Virus record (IMG/VR): IMGVR_UViG_3300009528_000012
Location: 1 to 38,455 of that record
Reading direction: 5' to 3' (one strand)
DNA: 38,455 nucleotides
Source of the DNA: a virus
Shown: positions 7,036 through 12,245 of the stretch, piece after piece
Numbering within the stretch: position 1 is the stretch's first letter
How the letters are laid out: each line of letters starts with the position of its first letter
Position numbers and translations under genes: made by a program
Notes under the pieces: model-generated
Seen by the model: only the letters and a program-made list of their open reading frames with translations
Database searches by the model: none
What the model was told of the DNA's origin: nothing

Positions 7036-7131
7036 ATGCGTTGGTGGGGATGGTTGTTGGTATCGGTTCCTAGCTTGATTTTGTGGACGCTCATAGTTGT
7101 TGTGTGGGCGCTTTTGTCGCCAAGGAGATGA
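7036..7131 (+). CDS. 31-residue membrane peptide
   Basis: The ATG follows AGGAGGTGC. The product begins MRWWGWLLVS and is one continuous hydrophobic helix, ending with the basic tail LLSPRR. It is tandem with another tiny membrane protein two bases downstream. The orderly Shine-Dalgarno and spacing argue that both are expressed. Possible roles are holin or antiholin, or host membrane modulation, but the sequence does not tell. Confidence 0.6.
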   Translation: MRWWGWLLVSVPSLILWTLIVVVWALLSPRR

Positions 7132-7132
7132 T

Positions 7133-7237
7133 ATGCCAGCATGGGTTTGGGTACTGATAGGTGCGGCGGTGGCGACCGTGTTGATACTGTTCGCCCTAGT
7201 CAAGTTCCTTGGCAGCTTGCCCTGGCCGTGGTTGTGA
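7133..7237 (+). CDS. 34-residue membrane peptide
   Basis: The ATG follows AAGGAGATGAT, which overlaps the end of the previous gene. The product has one hydrophobic helix (WVWVLIGAAVATVLILFALV) and a short C-terminus with alternating Trp and Pro (LPWPWL). It resembles the upstream peptide only in type, not sequence. Confidence 0.6.
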   Translation: MPAWVWVLIGAAVATVLILFALVKFLGSLPWPWL

Positions 7238-7279
7238 AGGGTTGACGATCAGGCTGATCGACGAGGAGGTGATAACACT

Positions 7280-7516
7280 ATGATCAAGTTGGGCGACAAG
7301 GTGAAGGATTCCATTACTGGTTTTAGTGGTATAGTGATCGCTCGATGTGCATACCTCAATGGCTGTATATCGATTCAGGTGCAGCCCCAAAAGCTGGGTG
7401 GCGATGGGAAGCCTATCGAACCAGAATGGATTGACGAGCAACAGCTTGTTGATAAGAGCAAAGCGAAAGCCGGAGGTCCGCAAGTCAGGCCACCGTCCCT
7501 CAGTGTGCCGGGGTAA
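7280..7516 (+). CDS. Conserved small phage protein (GDKVKD...TGF type)
   Basis: This encodes 78 residues with a strong AGGAGGTGAT site. The pattern KLGDKVKDSITGFSGIVIARCAYLNG, followed by V-Q-P and then IEPEWIDEQQL (split here by a variable loop), is one I recognise from a widespread phage hypothetical-protein family with an SH3-like, beta-barrel look. The function of the family is not known to me. The last ~20 residues are Pro/Lys-rich and probably disordered. Confidence 0.8.
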   Translation: MIKLGDKVKDSITGFSGIVIARCAYLNGCISIQVQPQKLGGDGKPIEPEWIDEQQLVDKSKAKAGGPQVRPPSLSVPG

Positions 7517-7518
7517 GG

Positions 7519-7546
7519 TTGACGATCGGCCTTGATCGGGTATGAT
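7519..7546 (+). promoter_or_regulatory. Sigma70 promoter, leaderless gene at 7555
   Basis: TTGACG (7519-7524) and TATGAT (7541-7546) are separated by 16 bp. The ATG of the next gene lies 8 bases after the -10 hexamer, so the transcript should begin at or within one or two bases of the start codon. No Shine-Dalgarno is present between them. Confidence 0.8.
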
Positions 7547-7569
7547 GTCAGGTCATGGATGTATACAAC
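7541..7569 (+). repeat. 29-bp -10/start-codon segment duplicated at 11834
   Basis: Bases 7541-7569 match 11834-11862 at 27 of 29 positions. The two changes are ATG to GTG in the start codon and GAT to GAC. Sequence on both sides is unrelated. The segment contains GTATAC and may be an operator as well as a start region. Confidence 0.75.
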
Positions 7570-7983
7570 TTGAAGGACATCACCGTGACGCTCGGCTTGG
7601 AATCAACGCACGCGGCGAGAAAGCGTGTCAACGCGCTGCGAGAGCTCCTCCAGCGGCGAGAGTTGTTAGTCTATATCCCTGAGCAAGGTGGGGCGCTCGG
7701 AGTCAAGGAAGAGGGGCTCAGGCTCCTCCAACGCCTACAAGAGATCGGCAAGGAGGGCAAGACCTTGGCCCAGGCGACGGACGCATTATTGATTGAACTC
7801 GGGGAGAAAAAGGAAGAGCCCAAAGCGCGTGAGATGAAGTTGTTTGAAGTCAGATTTCGACTGGAGTTAGGAGACTTGCGCAGCCGGATCGACGCCCTAG
7901 AGAGGAAGGTAGAGAGAAAGAGCTGGTGGGAATGGGTGCTGATGCTGCCGAAGGGAAAGGAAAAGGGCCCAAGGAGATCTTAG
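7555..7983 (+). CDS. MerR-like DNA-binding regulator with coiled coil
   Basis: This encodes 142 residues. The start is the ATG immediately downstream of a strong promoter. Residues 1-70 contain a helical DNA-binding-like region (TLGLESTHAARKRVNALRE, then GALGVKEEGLRLLQRLQEI) that resembles the winged HTH of MerR-type or phage regulatory proteins. Residues about 75-125 form a charged coiled coil (DLRSRIDALERKVERK). The C-terminus is basic. Autogenous control is plausible because the promoter and start codon overlap. The gene ends inside an intrinsic-terminator stem. Confidence 0.65.
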   Translation: MDVYNLKDITVTLGLESTHAARKRVNALRELLQRRELLVYIPEQGGALGVKEEGLRLLQRLQEIGKEGKTLAQATDALLIELGEKKEEPKAREMKLFEVRFRLELGDLRSRIDALERKVERKSWWEWVLMLPKGKEKGPRRS

Positions 7984-7990
7984 GCCCTTT
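7962..7990 (+). terminator. Terminator overlapping the end of the regulator gene
   Basis: AAAGGGCC (7962-7969) pairs perfectly with GGCCCTTT (7983-7990) around a 13-nt loop that carries the stop codon. The U-tract is short. About 200 bases without a convincing gene follow (7991-8196), holding only a 15-codon frame at 8050. Confidence 0.6.
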
Positions 7991-8196
7991 CTCCGCCCCA
8001 ACGAACGAAGCAGTAAATACCCCGGTAGCTCAAGGGAGAGTATACGATCATGGCGAACGAATGTCAAGGAATCAGGCCCACTTGCAATCGAATGTGATAT
8101 CCGTTACAATCATCTCCCTTTTGCGGCAACGACCGACGCTCTGTTCGCAGCCTCCCACGATAGCCTAGGGAAGATGAACGAAGGAGGTATGCGGAA

Positions 8197-8445
8197 ATGA
8201 AGAAATGGAGACTCTTCTCCGTGGGATTGCTGTTGCTCGGGATAGCCTTAGCGAGTGGGTGTTTCAAGCCGAACTCTCCACCTACTGCTCCGTGCAATTG
8301 CAGCGGCCCAGATCTCAATTGCAGCGATTTTTCAACCCAAGCGGCAGCCCAGCGGTGCTATAACTACTGCAAATCAGAAGGGTACGGAGACGTATTCGAA
8401 CTTGACAGGGATAAGGACGGGATTGCTTGCGAGTCGCTACCATAG
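8197..8445 (+). CDS. Excalibur-domain lipoprotein
   Basis: This encodes 82 residues with an AAGGAGG site. The signal peptide MKKWRLFSVGLLLLGIALA is followed by the lipobox LASGC, predicting a lipid-modified Cys at about residue 25. The C-terminal 40 residues are Cys-rich and end with DRDKDGIACE, the DxDxDGxxCE calcium-binding loop that defines the Excalibur domain; the AAAQRCYNYC segment upstream fits the same domain. Excalibur domains are usually found on bacterial surface proteins and nucleases. A free-standing phage lipoprotein with this domain probably sits in the host envelope; a superinfection-exclusion or envelope-stability role is inference. Confidence 0.85.
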   Translation: MKKWRLFSVGLLLLGIALASGCFKPNSPPTAPCNCSGPDLNCSDFSTQAAAQRCYNYCKSEGYGDVFELDRDKDGIACESLP

Positions 8446-8484
8446 GTGACGCCTGCCCCACCAGAAAAGGGGACAAGGCGGGAC

Positions 8485-8513
8485 TTGACAAATCCGTACC
8501 TACGGAGTATGGT
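8485..8513 (+). promoter_or_regulatory. Sigma70 promoter with internal dyad operator
   Basis: TTGACA (8485-8490) and TATGGT (8508-8513) are separated by 17 bp. The spacer holds the perfect inverted repeat CCGTA-CC-TACGG, a likely operator for the HTH protein encoded immediately downstream. The ATG at 8520 is at the expected transcription start, giving a leaderless message. Confidence 0.8.
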
Positions 8514-8519
8514 ATGCTC

Positions 8520-8744
8520 ATGAGTATAGGACAGATGATTAAAGAAGCTCGTATACGGAAAGGAATGACGCAAGTCGAATTAGCGAAGGAAATCGGTTGC
8601 GACGATGATAGTATCTTTCGCTGGGAGAAGGAGGTGAATAAACCACTGCCAGTCTTTGTGGGGAAACTGGAACGAGTTCTTGGTGTATGTTTAAAGGAGG
8701 ATAGAGATGACTCTCCAAAGAATAAAAGCCCCTCCCCTGGATAG
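8520..8744 (+). CDS. XRE/Cro-CI family HTH repressor
   Basis: This encodes 74 residues. IGQMIKEARIRKGMTQ, then VELAKEIGCDDDSIFRWE, is a standard XRE helix-turn-helix (residues 3-60), followed by a short charged tail. It has no dimerisation or cleavage domain, so it is Cro-sized. An in-frame ATG at 8514 lies within the -10 element, making 8520 the likelier start on a leaderless transcript. The dyad in its own promoter suggests autoregulation. With the regulator at 7555 it forms the control region of the phage, although no integrase accompanies it. Confidence 0.85.
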   Translation: MSIGQMIKEARIRKGMTQVELAKEIGCDDDSIFRWEKEVNKPLPVFVGKLERVLGVCLKEDRDDSPKNKSPSPG

Positions 8745-9033
8745 GGAAGGGGCGGTCGTCCGGTTGCCAGACCGGACAAAGAATAAAACCAGCAGAGCAA
8801 GTGTAGCACAAAAAACACGCCCGTACAATCCCCCGCTAACCTTCAACGGCCACCGTTTTCTGTGTTTCTTCGGGCAGACTCCCGTATACGGCAAGCAAGC
8901 TCACCTCTATTTCTTGCGAGAGGGGATCCTTGTTGCCCTCACCCCGGGAGAGCTATGCGAACTAGAGCATTCGTGCTTGCCGTTTTGCTTCCCCCAACTT
9001 CAAGCCGTCTTAGCGGTTGAAGGATCCGAGTGA
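8707..9033 (+). CDS. Hypothetical 108-residue protein
   Basis: The ATG at 8707 has AAAGGAGG upstream and lies in the tail of the repressor gene. The first ~40 residues are encoded by DNA with two strong hairpins and flanking direct repeats, and look less protein-like (Arg/Lys/Pro-rich). The rest (NGHRFLCFFGQTPVYGKQAH, then VALTPGELCELEHS) looks like a genuine folded domain with four Cys. The real start could lie further in. Degenerate array-like repeats occur in the last codons. No family was recognised. Confidence 0.5.
   Translation: MTLQRIKAPPLDREGAVVRLPDRTKNKTSRASVAQKTRPYNPPLTFNGHRFLCFFGQTPVYGKQAHLYFLREGILVALTPGELCELEHSCLPFCFPQLQAVLAVEGSE
8716..8788. repeat. Direct-repeat-flanked double hairpin
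   Basis: CAAAGAATAAAA occurs at 8716-8727 and 8777-8788. Between the copies lie a GC-rich hairpin (8728-8753, stem GCCCCT/AGGGGC plus CCC/GGG) and a second perfect 7-bp stem GTCCGGT/ACCGGAC (8757-8777). Confidence 0.75.
8717..8753 (-). terminator. Intrinsic terminator reading on the minus strand
   Basis: Read on the minus strand, the hairpin at 8728-8753 is followed by TTTTATTCTTTG (8727 downwards), a good terminator. No minus-strand gene is evident upstream of it, so either it insulates the region or an unrecognised antisense RNA ends here. Confidence 0.55.
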
Positions 9034-9036
9034 GAA

Positions 9037-9153
9037 TGCGAGCCACCGGCCCTCTGAAACCCATGACTAGAGTGCGAGCCAAGATCGATTTGAAATCCAT
9101 AGTATGTATGCGAGCCACGGATAGAGTGAAATCCACCGTCCCACTGCGAGCCA
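9037..9153 (+). repeat. TIGR-like array, three 36-bp units (array 2)
   Basis: Seven 9-bp repeats alternate perfectly. Repeat A TGCGAGCCA lies at 9037, 9073, 9109 and 9145; repeat B is TGAAACCCA at 9055 and TGAAATCCA at 9091 and 9127. They are separated by six unique 9-bp spacers: CCGGCCCTC, TGACTAGAG, AGATCGATT, TAGTATGTA, CGGATAGAG and CCGTCCCAC. Period A-to-A is exactly 36 bp, and the array begins and ends with A. A and B share TG--A-CCA. This is the edge-spacer-loop-spacer plan of TIGR arrays, whose mature guides are 36 nt with two spacers. The + orientation is inferred from array 1. No own promoter is clear, so it may be cotranscribed with 8707-9033 and the genes from 9175. Iterons are the main alternative but do not explain conserved 9-nt variable spacers. 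Confidence 0.92.
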
Positions 9154-9174
9154 TAAATACATTAGGAGGCGGTG

Positions 9175-9330
9175 ATGAACGAGCTCGAGACGATAACGGT
9201 TGAGCTGTCGATGGATGAATGGAGACTGGTTAGGCAAATTCTTCAAGAGGAGACCGACTTAACCAACAAAATGCGAGGGGAAATAGATTACATATTAGAA
9301 GCCGTCCGCCAAGCGGAGGCGGTGGTCTGA
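9175..9330 (+). CDS. Small 51-residue helical protein after array 2
   Basis: The ATG follows AGGAGGCGG, 21 bases after the last array repeat. The product begins MNELETITVELSMDEW and continues as a charged helix (RQILQEETDLTNKMRGEIDYILEAVRQAEA), which looks coiled-coil prone. Its stop is one base before the next ATG. No family was recognised. Being the first gene after the array, it might share its transcript, but its role is unknown. Confidence 0.7.
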   Translation: MNELETITVELSMDEWRLVRQILQEETDLTNKMRGEIDYILEAVRQAEAVV

Positions 9331-9331
9331 C

Positions 9332-9808
9332 ATGGATACCTCTGAGCGCGACATCCGAAAAGTCGTCGATCCACTGTTGCCGTCAGTCCTGCTATCAAAG
9401 ATCGCCACCGCCAAAGAGAATTACGAACAATTTGCGCATAGCAACTCAAGGACCGCTAAGGCGTTCGGCACACGCTTCCGGGTTCTAATCGGATTCAGCT
9501 ATCCCGGGTTGTGGGTAGACGAAGGTGCAAGCCAGATAGGCACCCGGCGCGGCCGGCGGTTTGAGGGGCGTGGCGCGGCGGTGATTCTCGCCGCACGCAT
9601 TCTCTTTGAAAAGGACTTGCTAGCGATCATGGCGAAACGGAACCCGTTCGACTATAGGAGGTTCCACCGCTTCGTCGAGAATCCCGTTTCGGAAGAGGAT
9701 GCGTCCCTCTGTTGGTACTGGTTCGTGTCTTCCCATGACCCAGAAGAGAAAGAGCAGGCTAAGTTGTTTGTCGATGCCTGTACACAAAAGGAGGTATGCC
9801 GTGTCTGA
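9332..9808 (+). CDS. Hypothetical 158-residue protein near array 2
   Basis: This encodes 158 residues with GGAGGCGGTGG upstream in the preceding gene. The product is mixed helical, with an Arg/Gly-rich central stretch (IGTRRGRRFEGRGAAVILAA), an aromatic C-terminal half (NPFDYRRFHRF, CWYWFV) and two Cys near the end. No catalytic motif is recognised. Because it lies in the same run as array 2, it is one of the few proteins worth testing as a divergent RNA-binding partner, but I see no Nop signature. It overlaps the annealing-protein gene by 8 bp. Confidence 0.7.
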   Translation: MDTSERDIRKVVDPLLPSVLLSKIATAKENYEQFAHSNSRTAKAFGTRFRVLIGFSYPGLWVDEGASQIGTRRGRRFEGRGAAVILAARILFEKDLLAIMAKRNPFDYRRFHRFVENPVSEEDASLCWYWFVSSHDPEEKEQAKLFVDACTQKEVCRV

Positions 9809-10661
9809 TGAGAACACTCTCCCGGAAGAGATTCTGACGCAGGAGATCCCGCTTGAGGAGATCTTTGTGCGGCGTGATAGCAACAAAGCGACCAAGGTCG
9901 GGCGTTATCGTTGTGTGGCATACGTCGAGTGGCCGCGCACGTGCTTCCGGATCCTGAAAGAGGCGGATCCGGACTTCACCGTCCGGGCGATCGACACACG
10001 CGTGGGCGATCAACCCTACTACTCAGCGACGCCGCACGGACAGAAGCGGATCGAGCCACCCGTCCACTTCTACGCCACACGCGAAATCACCGTGTGCGGA
10101 ATCTCCCGGTGCGGCACCGGCGAGGATCAGCGCTCGCCAAAGGCAGCCGAGACCGATGCGAAAAAACGCGCGTCGTTCGACTTCGGCATCGCCCATCAAC
10201 TCAAAGACGAGCAGTGGTACAAGAGTCTCGGCTTGCCGGGTGCGTCGTTCTACTGTCTGTGGCCGCGTGAATACGAGTTCGAGGGGCACGTGCCTCTGTC
10301 TAGGGTTCTCGGCGAGGAGCGCGAGAAGTTCCAGCCCGGTGACTATGCCCAGGAGACGGGAGTCGAGAAGGAAGCTCAAGAGAGTCGTGAATCCGCCAGT
10401 CCGGAGCAGCTCAAGCACACCGCGTTGATAGCGGTGAAGCGCAAGATAGAGCAACTCATGATCACGCCAGACGACGTGCGAACAATCATACGGATTCAGT
10501 TCGAGTGTGCTGAATCCGATGAGATAACCCCGGGCGAAGCGCAGGAGCTCGAAAAGCTGTTCGAGGGCTTCGAGAGCGCGGAGTCGGTCGGCAAGTGGAT
10601 TCAGGAACAGATGGATTTAGAACTAGAACCTGTGCGGGATCTTGAGGAGGTGACCTCGTGA
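9801..10661 (+). CDS. Putative Rad52/DdrA-like single-strand annealing protein
   Basis: This encodes 286 residues from a GTG at 9801 with AAAGGAGG seven bases upstream. The N-terminal half alternates strands with the motif KAAETDAKKRASFDFG, then IAHQL, at about residues 113-133. This closely resembles the conserved helix of Rad52/DdrA/Sak-type annealing proteins (A-x-x-DAxKRAxxxFG). VGDQPYYSATP and REITVCGISRCGTGEDQRS would be strands before it. The C-terminal ~110 residues are acidic and helical. Such proteins anneal complementary ssDNA during phage recombination. It overlaps the SWIM-domain gene, suggesting a recombination module. The family call is from motif and length only. Confidence 0.7.
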   Translation: MSDENTLPEEILTQEIPLEEIFVRRDSNKATKVGRYRCVAYVEWPRTCFRILKEADPDFTVRAIDTRVGDQPYYSATPHGQKRIEPPVHFYATREITVCGISRCGTGEDQRSPKAAETDAKKRASFDFGIAHQLKDEQWYKSLGLPGASFYCLWPREYEFEGHVPLSRVLGEEREKFQPGDYAQETGVEKEAQESRESASPEQLKHTALIAVKRKIEQLMITPDDVRTIIRIQFECAESDEITPGEAQELEKLFEGFESAESVGKWIQEQMDLELEPVRDLEEVTS

Positions 10662-11065
10662 AGGTAACTGCCGCTGAGATCATCGCCAAGATCCCGGAGC
10701 TCCCGAAGGGGTTCGAGAAGCTTGTCCACACGAAGGGGCCGGGTCATGCTGAAGTCGAGTCATTTTCCAACCGTTCGCGTAAACCGTATACGGTCCACAT
10801 TCAATCCCACTCGACGGACCCCGGCGACAGGTCGATCCTCGACGTGGTGTGCTCCTGTCCCGCTACGAAGCCTTGGTGCAAGCATGTCGTGGCGTTCTAC
10901 GCGGTCGCTAAGGAGCTTGTGCCTACCGAAGGGAGTAGCGAGGAGGGAGATACCCCCCAAGGCGGCGAGGCGAAACAAACGGGGTCAGAGATGATCGCAG
11001 AGGGTATAGAAATGGTTGTCAACGGTATCGCGCTGGCTGTAGTGGAGCGCGTAGGAGAAAAATGA
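10658..11065 (+). CDS. SWIM zinc-finger protein
   Basis: This encodes 135 residues from a GTG overlapping the stop of the annealing protein. DVVCSCPATKPWCKHVVAFYAV (about residues 63-84), given here as the CxC...CxH core CSC and CKH, matches the SWIM zinc finger. The C-terminal half is Glu/Gly-rich, then helical (EMIAEGIEMVVNGIALAVVE). In eukaryotes and archaea, SWIM proteins associate with recombination mediators (the Shu complex). Here its tight coupling with a Rad52-like protein suggests a DNA-repair or recombination role. The gene contains ACCGTATACGGT, the best copy of a recurrent palindrome. Confidence 0.8.
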   Translation: MKVTAAEIIAKIPELPKGFEKLVHTKGPGHAEVESFSNRSRKPYTVHIQSHSTDPGDRSILDVVCSCPATKPWCKHVVAFYAVAKELVPTEGSSEEGDTPQGGEAKQTGSEMIAEGIEMVVNGIALAVVERVGEK

Positions 11066-11838
11066 ATTCACGGCCAGAGATCCGAAGCCCGGCTGACTAC
11101 TGCGTCCTGAATCCGGCAGCGAGAGAACAGAACCGCCTTAATTATACTGCATGGTACAAGGGGCACAAAGAGGAGAGGCGCGTTTACAATGCCGAATGGC
11201 GTAAGAGCCACAAAGAGGAGAAGCGTGTCTACCAGGTGGCGTATCGTAAGGGCCACAGAAAAAAAGCACGCCTCTATAGTGCCGAATATCGCAAGGACCA
11301 TCTGCCTGAGATAGCGGCAGGGTGTGCGGCCCGTCGTGCCTTGATCCTCGGTGCCACCTTGGGTGATTTAGCGTCTATCAAGGAAGTCTATAGGCAGGCC
11401 AAAGAGGATGAACCAATCCGCTGCTATTTATGCGGTGAGCTGATTCCCTTAGGCCGCCGCCAAGTCGATCACGTGCACCCGTTATCGAAAGGGGGAAAGC
11501 ACACGGTAACAAATCTAAAGATTGCGTGCAACATCTGCAATAACAGTAAAGGATCAAAGATGCCTAAAGAGGTGGAGGAGCAATCGCAAGGGAGAGGGCC
11601 GCACGGGAGGCCAAAGCTTCGGCGTATGAGCACAACGCGGACGGACCTATCTAAAATGAATCCAATCGATCGCTGGCGTCCGGTCCTTGGGGGTATAGCG
11701 GGTTACGCCCCCGCTGTGGCGCGGTTCGATTCCGCGACCGGTGTGAGTCCAGTGAATCCCTCCTTACTTACGGCGGCGGGGCCGATGCGGGGTTTCCCTT
11801 GCTTTCACCGCTACGGCCCCCTTCGCCCTCTTCTATGA
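11062..11838 (+). CDS. HNH endonuclease with charged helical repeats
   Basis: This encodes 258 residues; the ATG overlaps the previous stop. Residues about 28-85 are three to four imperfect repeats of 14-15 residues (YKGHKEERRVYNAEWRKSH type), common in phage HNH proteins. The HNH core is CYLCGELI, then RQVDHVHPLSKGG and NLKIACNICNNSKGSKMP. The final ~80 residues lack homology to the related gene at 15401, which stops just after its HNH domain. This tail is translated from DNA that also carries a tRNA-like fold (11678-11744), so it may be neutral read-through. It could be a free-standing homing-type nuclease or a packaging-associated one. Confidence 0.85.
   Translation: MNSRPEIRSPADYCVLNPAAREQNRLNYTAWYKGHKEERRVYNAEWRKSHKEEKRVYQVAYRKGHRKKARLYSAEYRKDHLPEIAAGCAARRALILGATLGDLASIKEVYRQAKEDEPIRCYLCGELIPLGRRQVDHVHPLSKGGKHTVTNLKIACNICNNSKGSKMPKEVEEQSQGRGPHGRPKLRRMSTTRTDLSKMNPIDRWRPVLGGIAGYAPAVARFDSATGVSPVNPSLLTAAGPMRGFPCFHRYGPLRPLL
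11678..11744 (+). other. tRNA-Arg(ACG)-like 3' half
   Basis: GCGGG-TTACGCC-CCCGC (11698-11714) forms a perfect 5-bp anticodon arm with a 7-nt loop whose middle would read ACG. Five bases later CGCGG-TTCGATT-CCGCG (11720-11736) is a perfect consensus T arm, and ACCGG after it can pair with CCGGT at 11680-11684. The D arm is missing or compressed to about 13 nt. It looks like a degenerate tRNA or the tRNA 3'-half core of an attachment site rather than a working tRNA. Confidence 0.45.
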
Positions 11839-11862
11839 TGTCAGGTCGTGGACGTATACAAC
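11834..11862 (+). repeat. Second copy of the 29-bp -10/start segment
   Basis: This matches 7541-7569 at 27 of 29 bases. Here no -35 hexamer lies at the right distance, and the duplicated start (GTG at 11848) opens a frame of only 29 codons. The real gene uses another frame, which points to a shared operator or a remnant. Confidence 0.7.
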
Positions 11863-12227
11863 AAAGATACCCAAGAAAGCCTCCGCAGTTCACAGTTTCA
11901 TGGGTCAAGAATCAGCGGGCCTTGGGGAAAAGCATGAACCAAATGGTGGAAGTGTTTAGCGTCAGTCCCAAGGTGATGAAGCGATGGATAAGAGATCTCG
12001 GCCTTTCAGCTAACACGACATCGGATCCCCAATTAAGACAGCGGCATGAGGCATTTTCGCGGGCCTTGGAGTATGCCAATAAGCTTAAAGCGTATCCGCA
12101 TGGCGAGGAGATCGAAGAAATGGCGGTTCGCACGTTCCCGTTCCATGAGAAGGATTTGGTTGAGCTGATCGAGACCCGGCCCTTTCGTGGCTTTGAAAGC
12201 CTGACGGACAAGCCTAACCGGGTTTAA
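11838..12227 (+). CDS. Helix-turn-helix protein
   Basis: This encodes 129 residues from the ATG at 11838, although the Shine-Dalgarno is poor and a TTG at 11799 is in frame. WVKNQRALGKSMNQMVEVFSVSPKVMKRWIRDLGL, here cited by its ends WVKNQR and WIRDLGL (residues about 17-51), is a clear HTH in the style of resolvase or transposase N-terminal domains. The rest is helical and charged without a known domain. It may be a regulator, controlled through the duplicated 29-bp element that overlaps its start. Confidence 0.6.
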   Translation: MSGRGRIQQRYPRKPPQFTVSWVKNQRALGKSMNQMVEVFSVSPKVMKRWIRDLGLSANTTSDPQLRQRHEAFSRALEYANKLKAYPHGEEIEEMAVRTFPFHEKDLVELIETRPFRGFESLTDKPNRV

Positions 12228-12245
12228 GTTTAAGGGGTGAGGGGG

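Noticed and set aside
7242-7275. Promoter upstream of the 7280 gene
   Set aside because: TTGACG resembles the -35 of the 7519 promoter, but at 16-18 bp there is only the ribosome site AGGAGG and no -10 box.
8050-8097. 15-codon peptide frame between 7983 and 8197
   Set aside because: Too short to support without expression data, despite a weak upstream AGGGAGAG.
7926-8168. 80-residue + strand frame after the 7555 regulator
   Set aside because: Out of frame with a real gene for its first part, no ribosome site, and it crosses a terminator; composition is not protein-like.
8315-8818. 167-residue minus-strand frame across the lipoprotein and repressor genes
   Set aside because: Both overlapped + strand genes have clear domains; the minus frame is their shadow.
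9037-9153. CRISPR array
   Set aside because: Repeats and spacers are only 9 bp and two different repeats alternate; there are no cas genes. A CRISPR repeat would be longer and of one kind.
9037-9153. Replication iterons or a simple operator array
   Set aside because: Iterons would be one repeat with helical phasing. Here two repeat types alternate with exactly 9-bp unique spacers, and the same layout recurs behind a promoter and before a terminator at 3048.
11678-11744. Functional tRNA gene
   Set aside because: The D arm is missing and the acceptor stem has only five pairs, so I list it as tRNA-like only.
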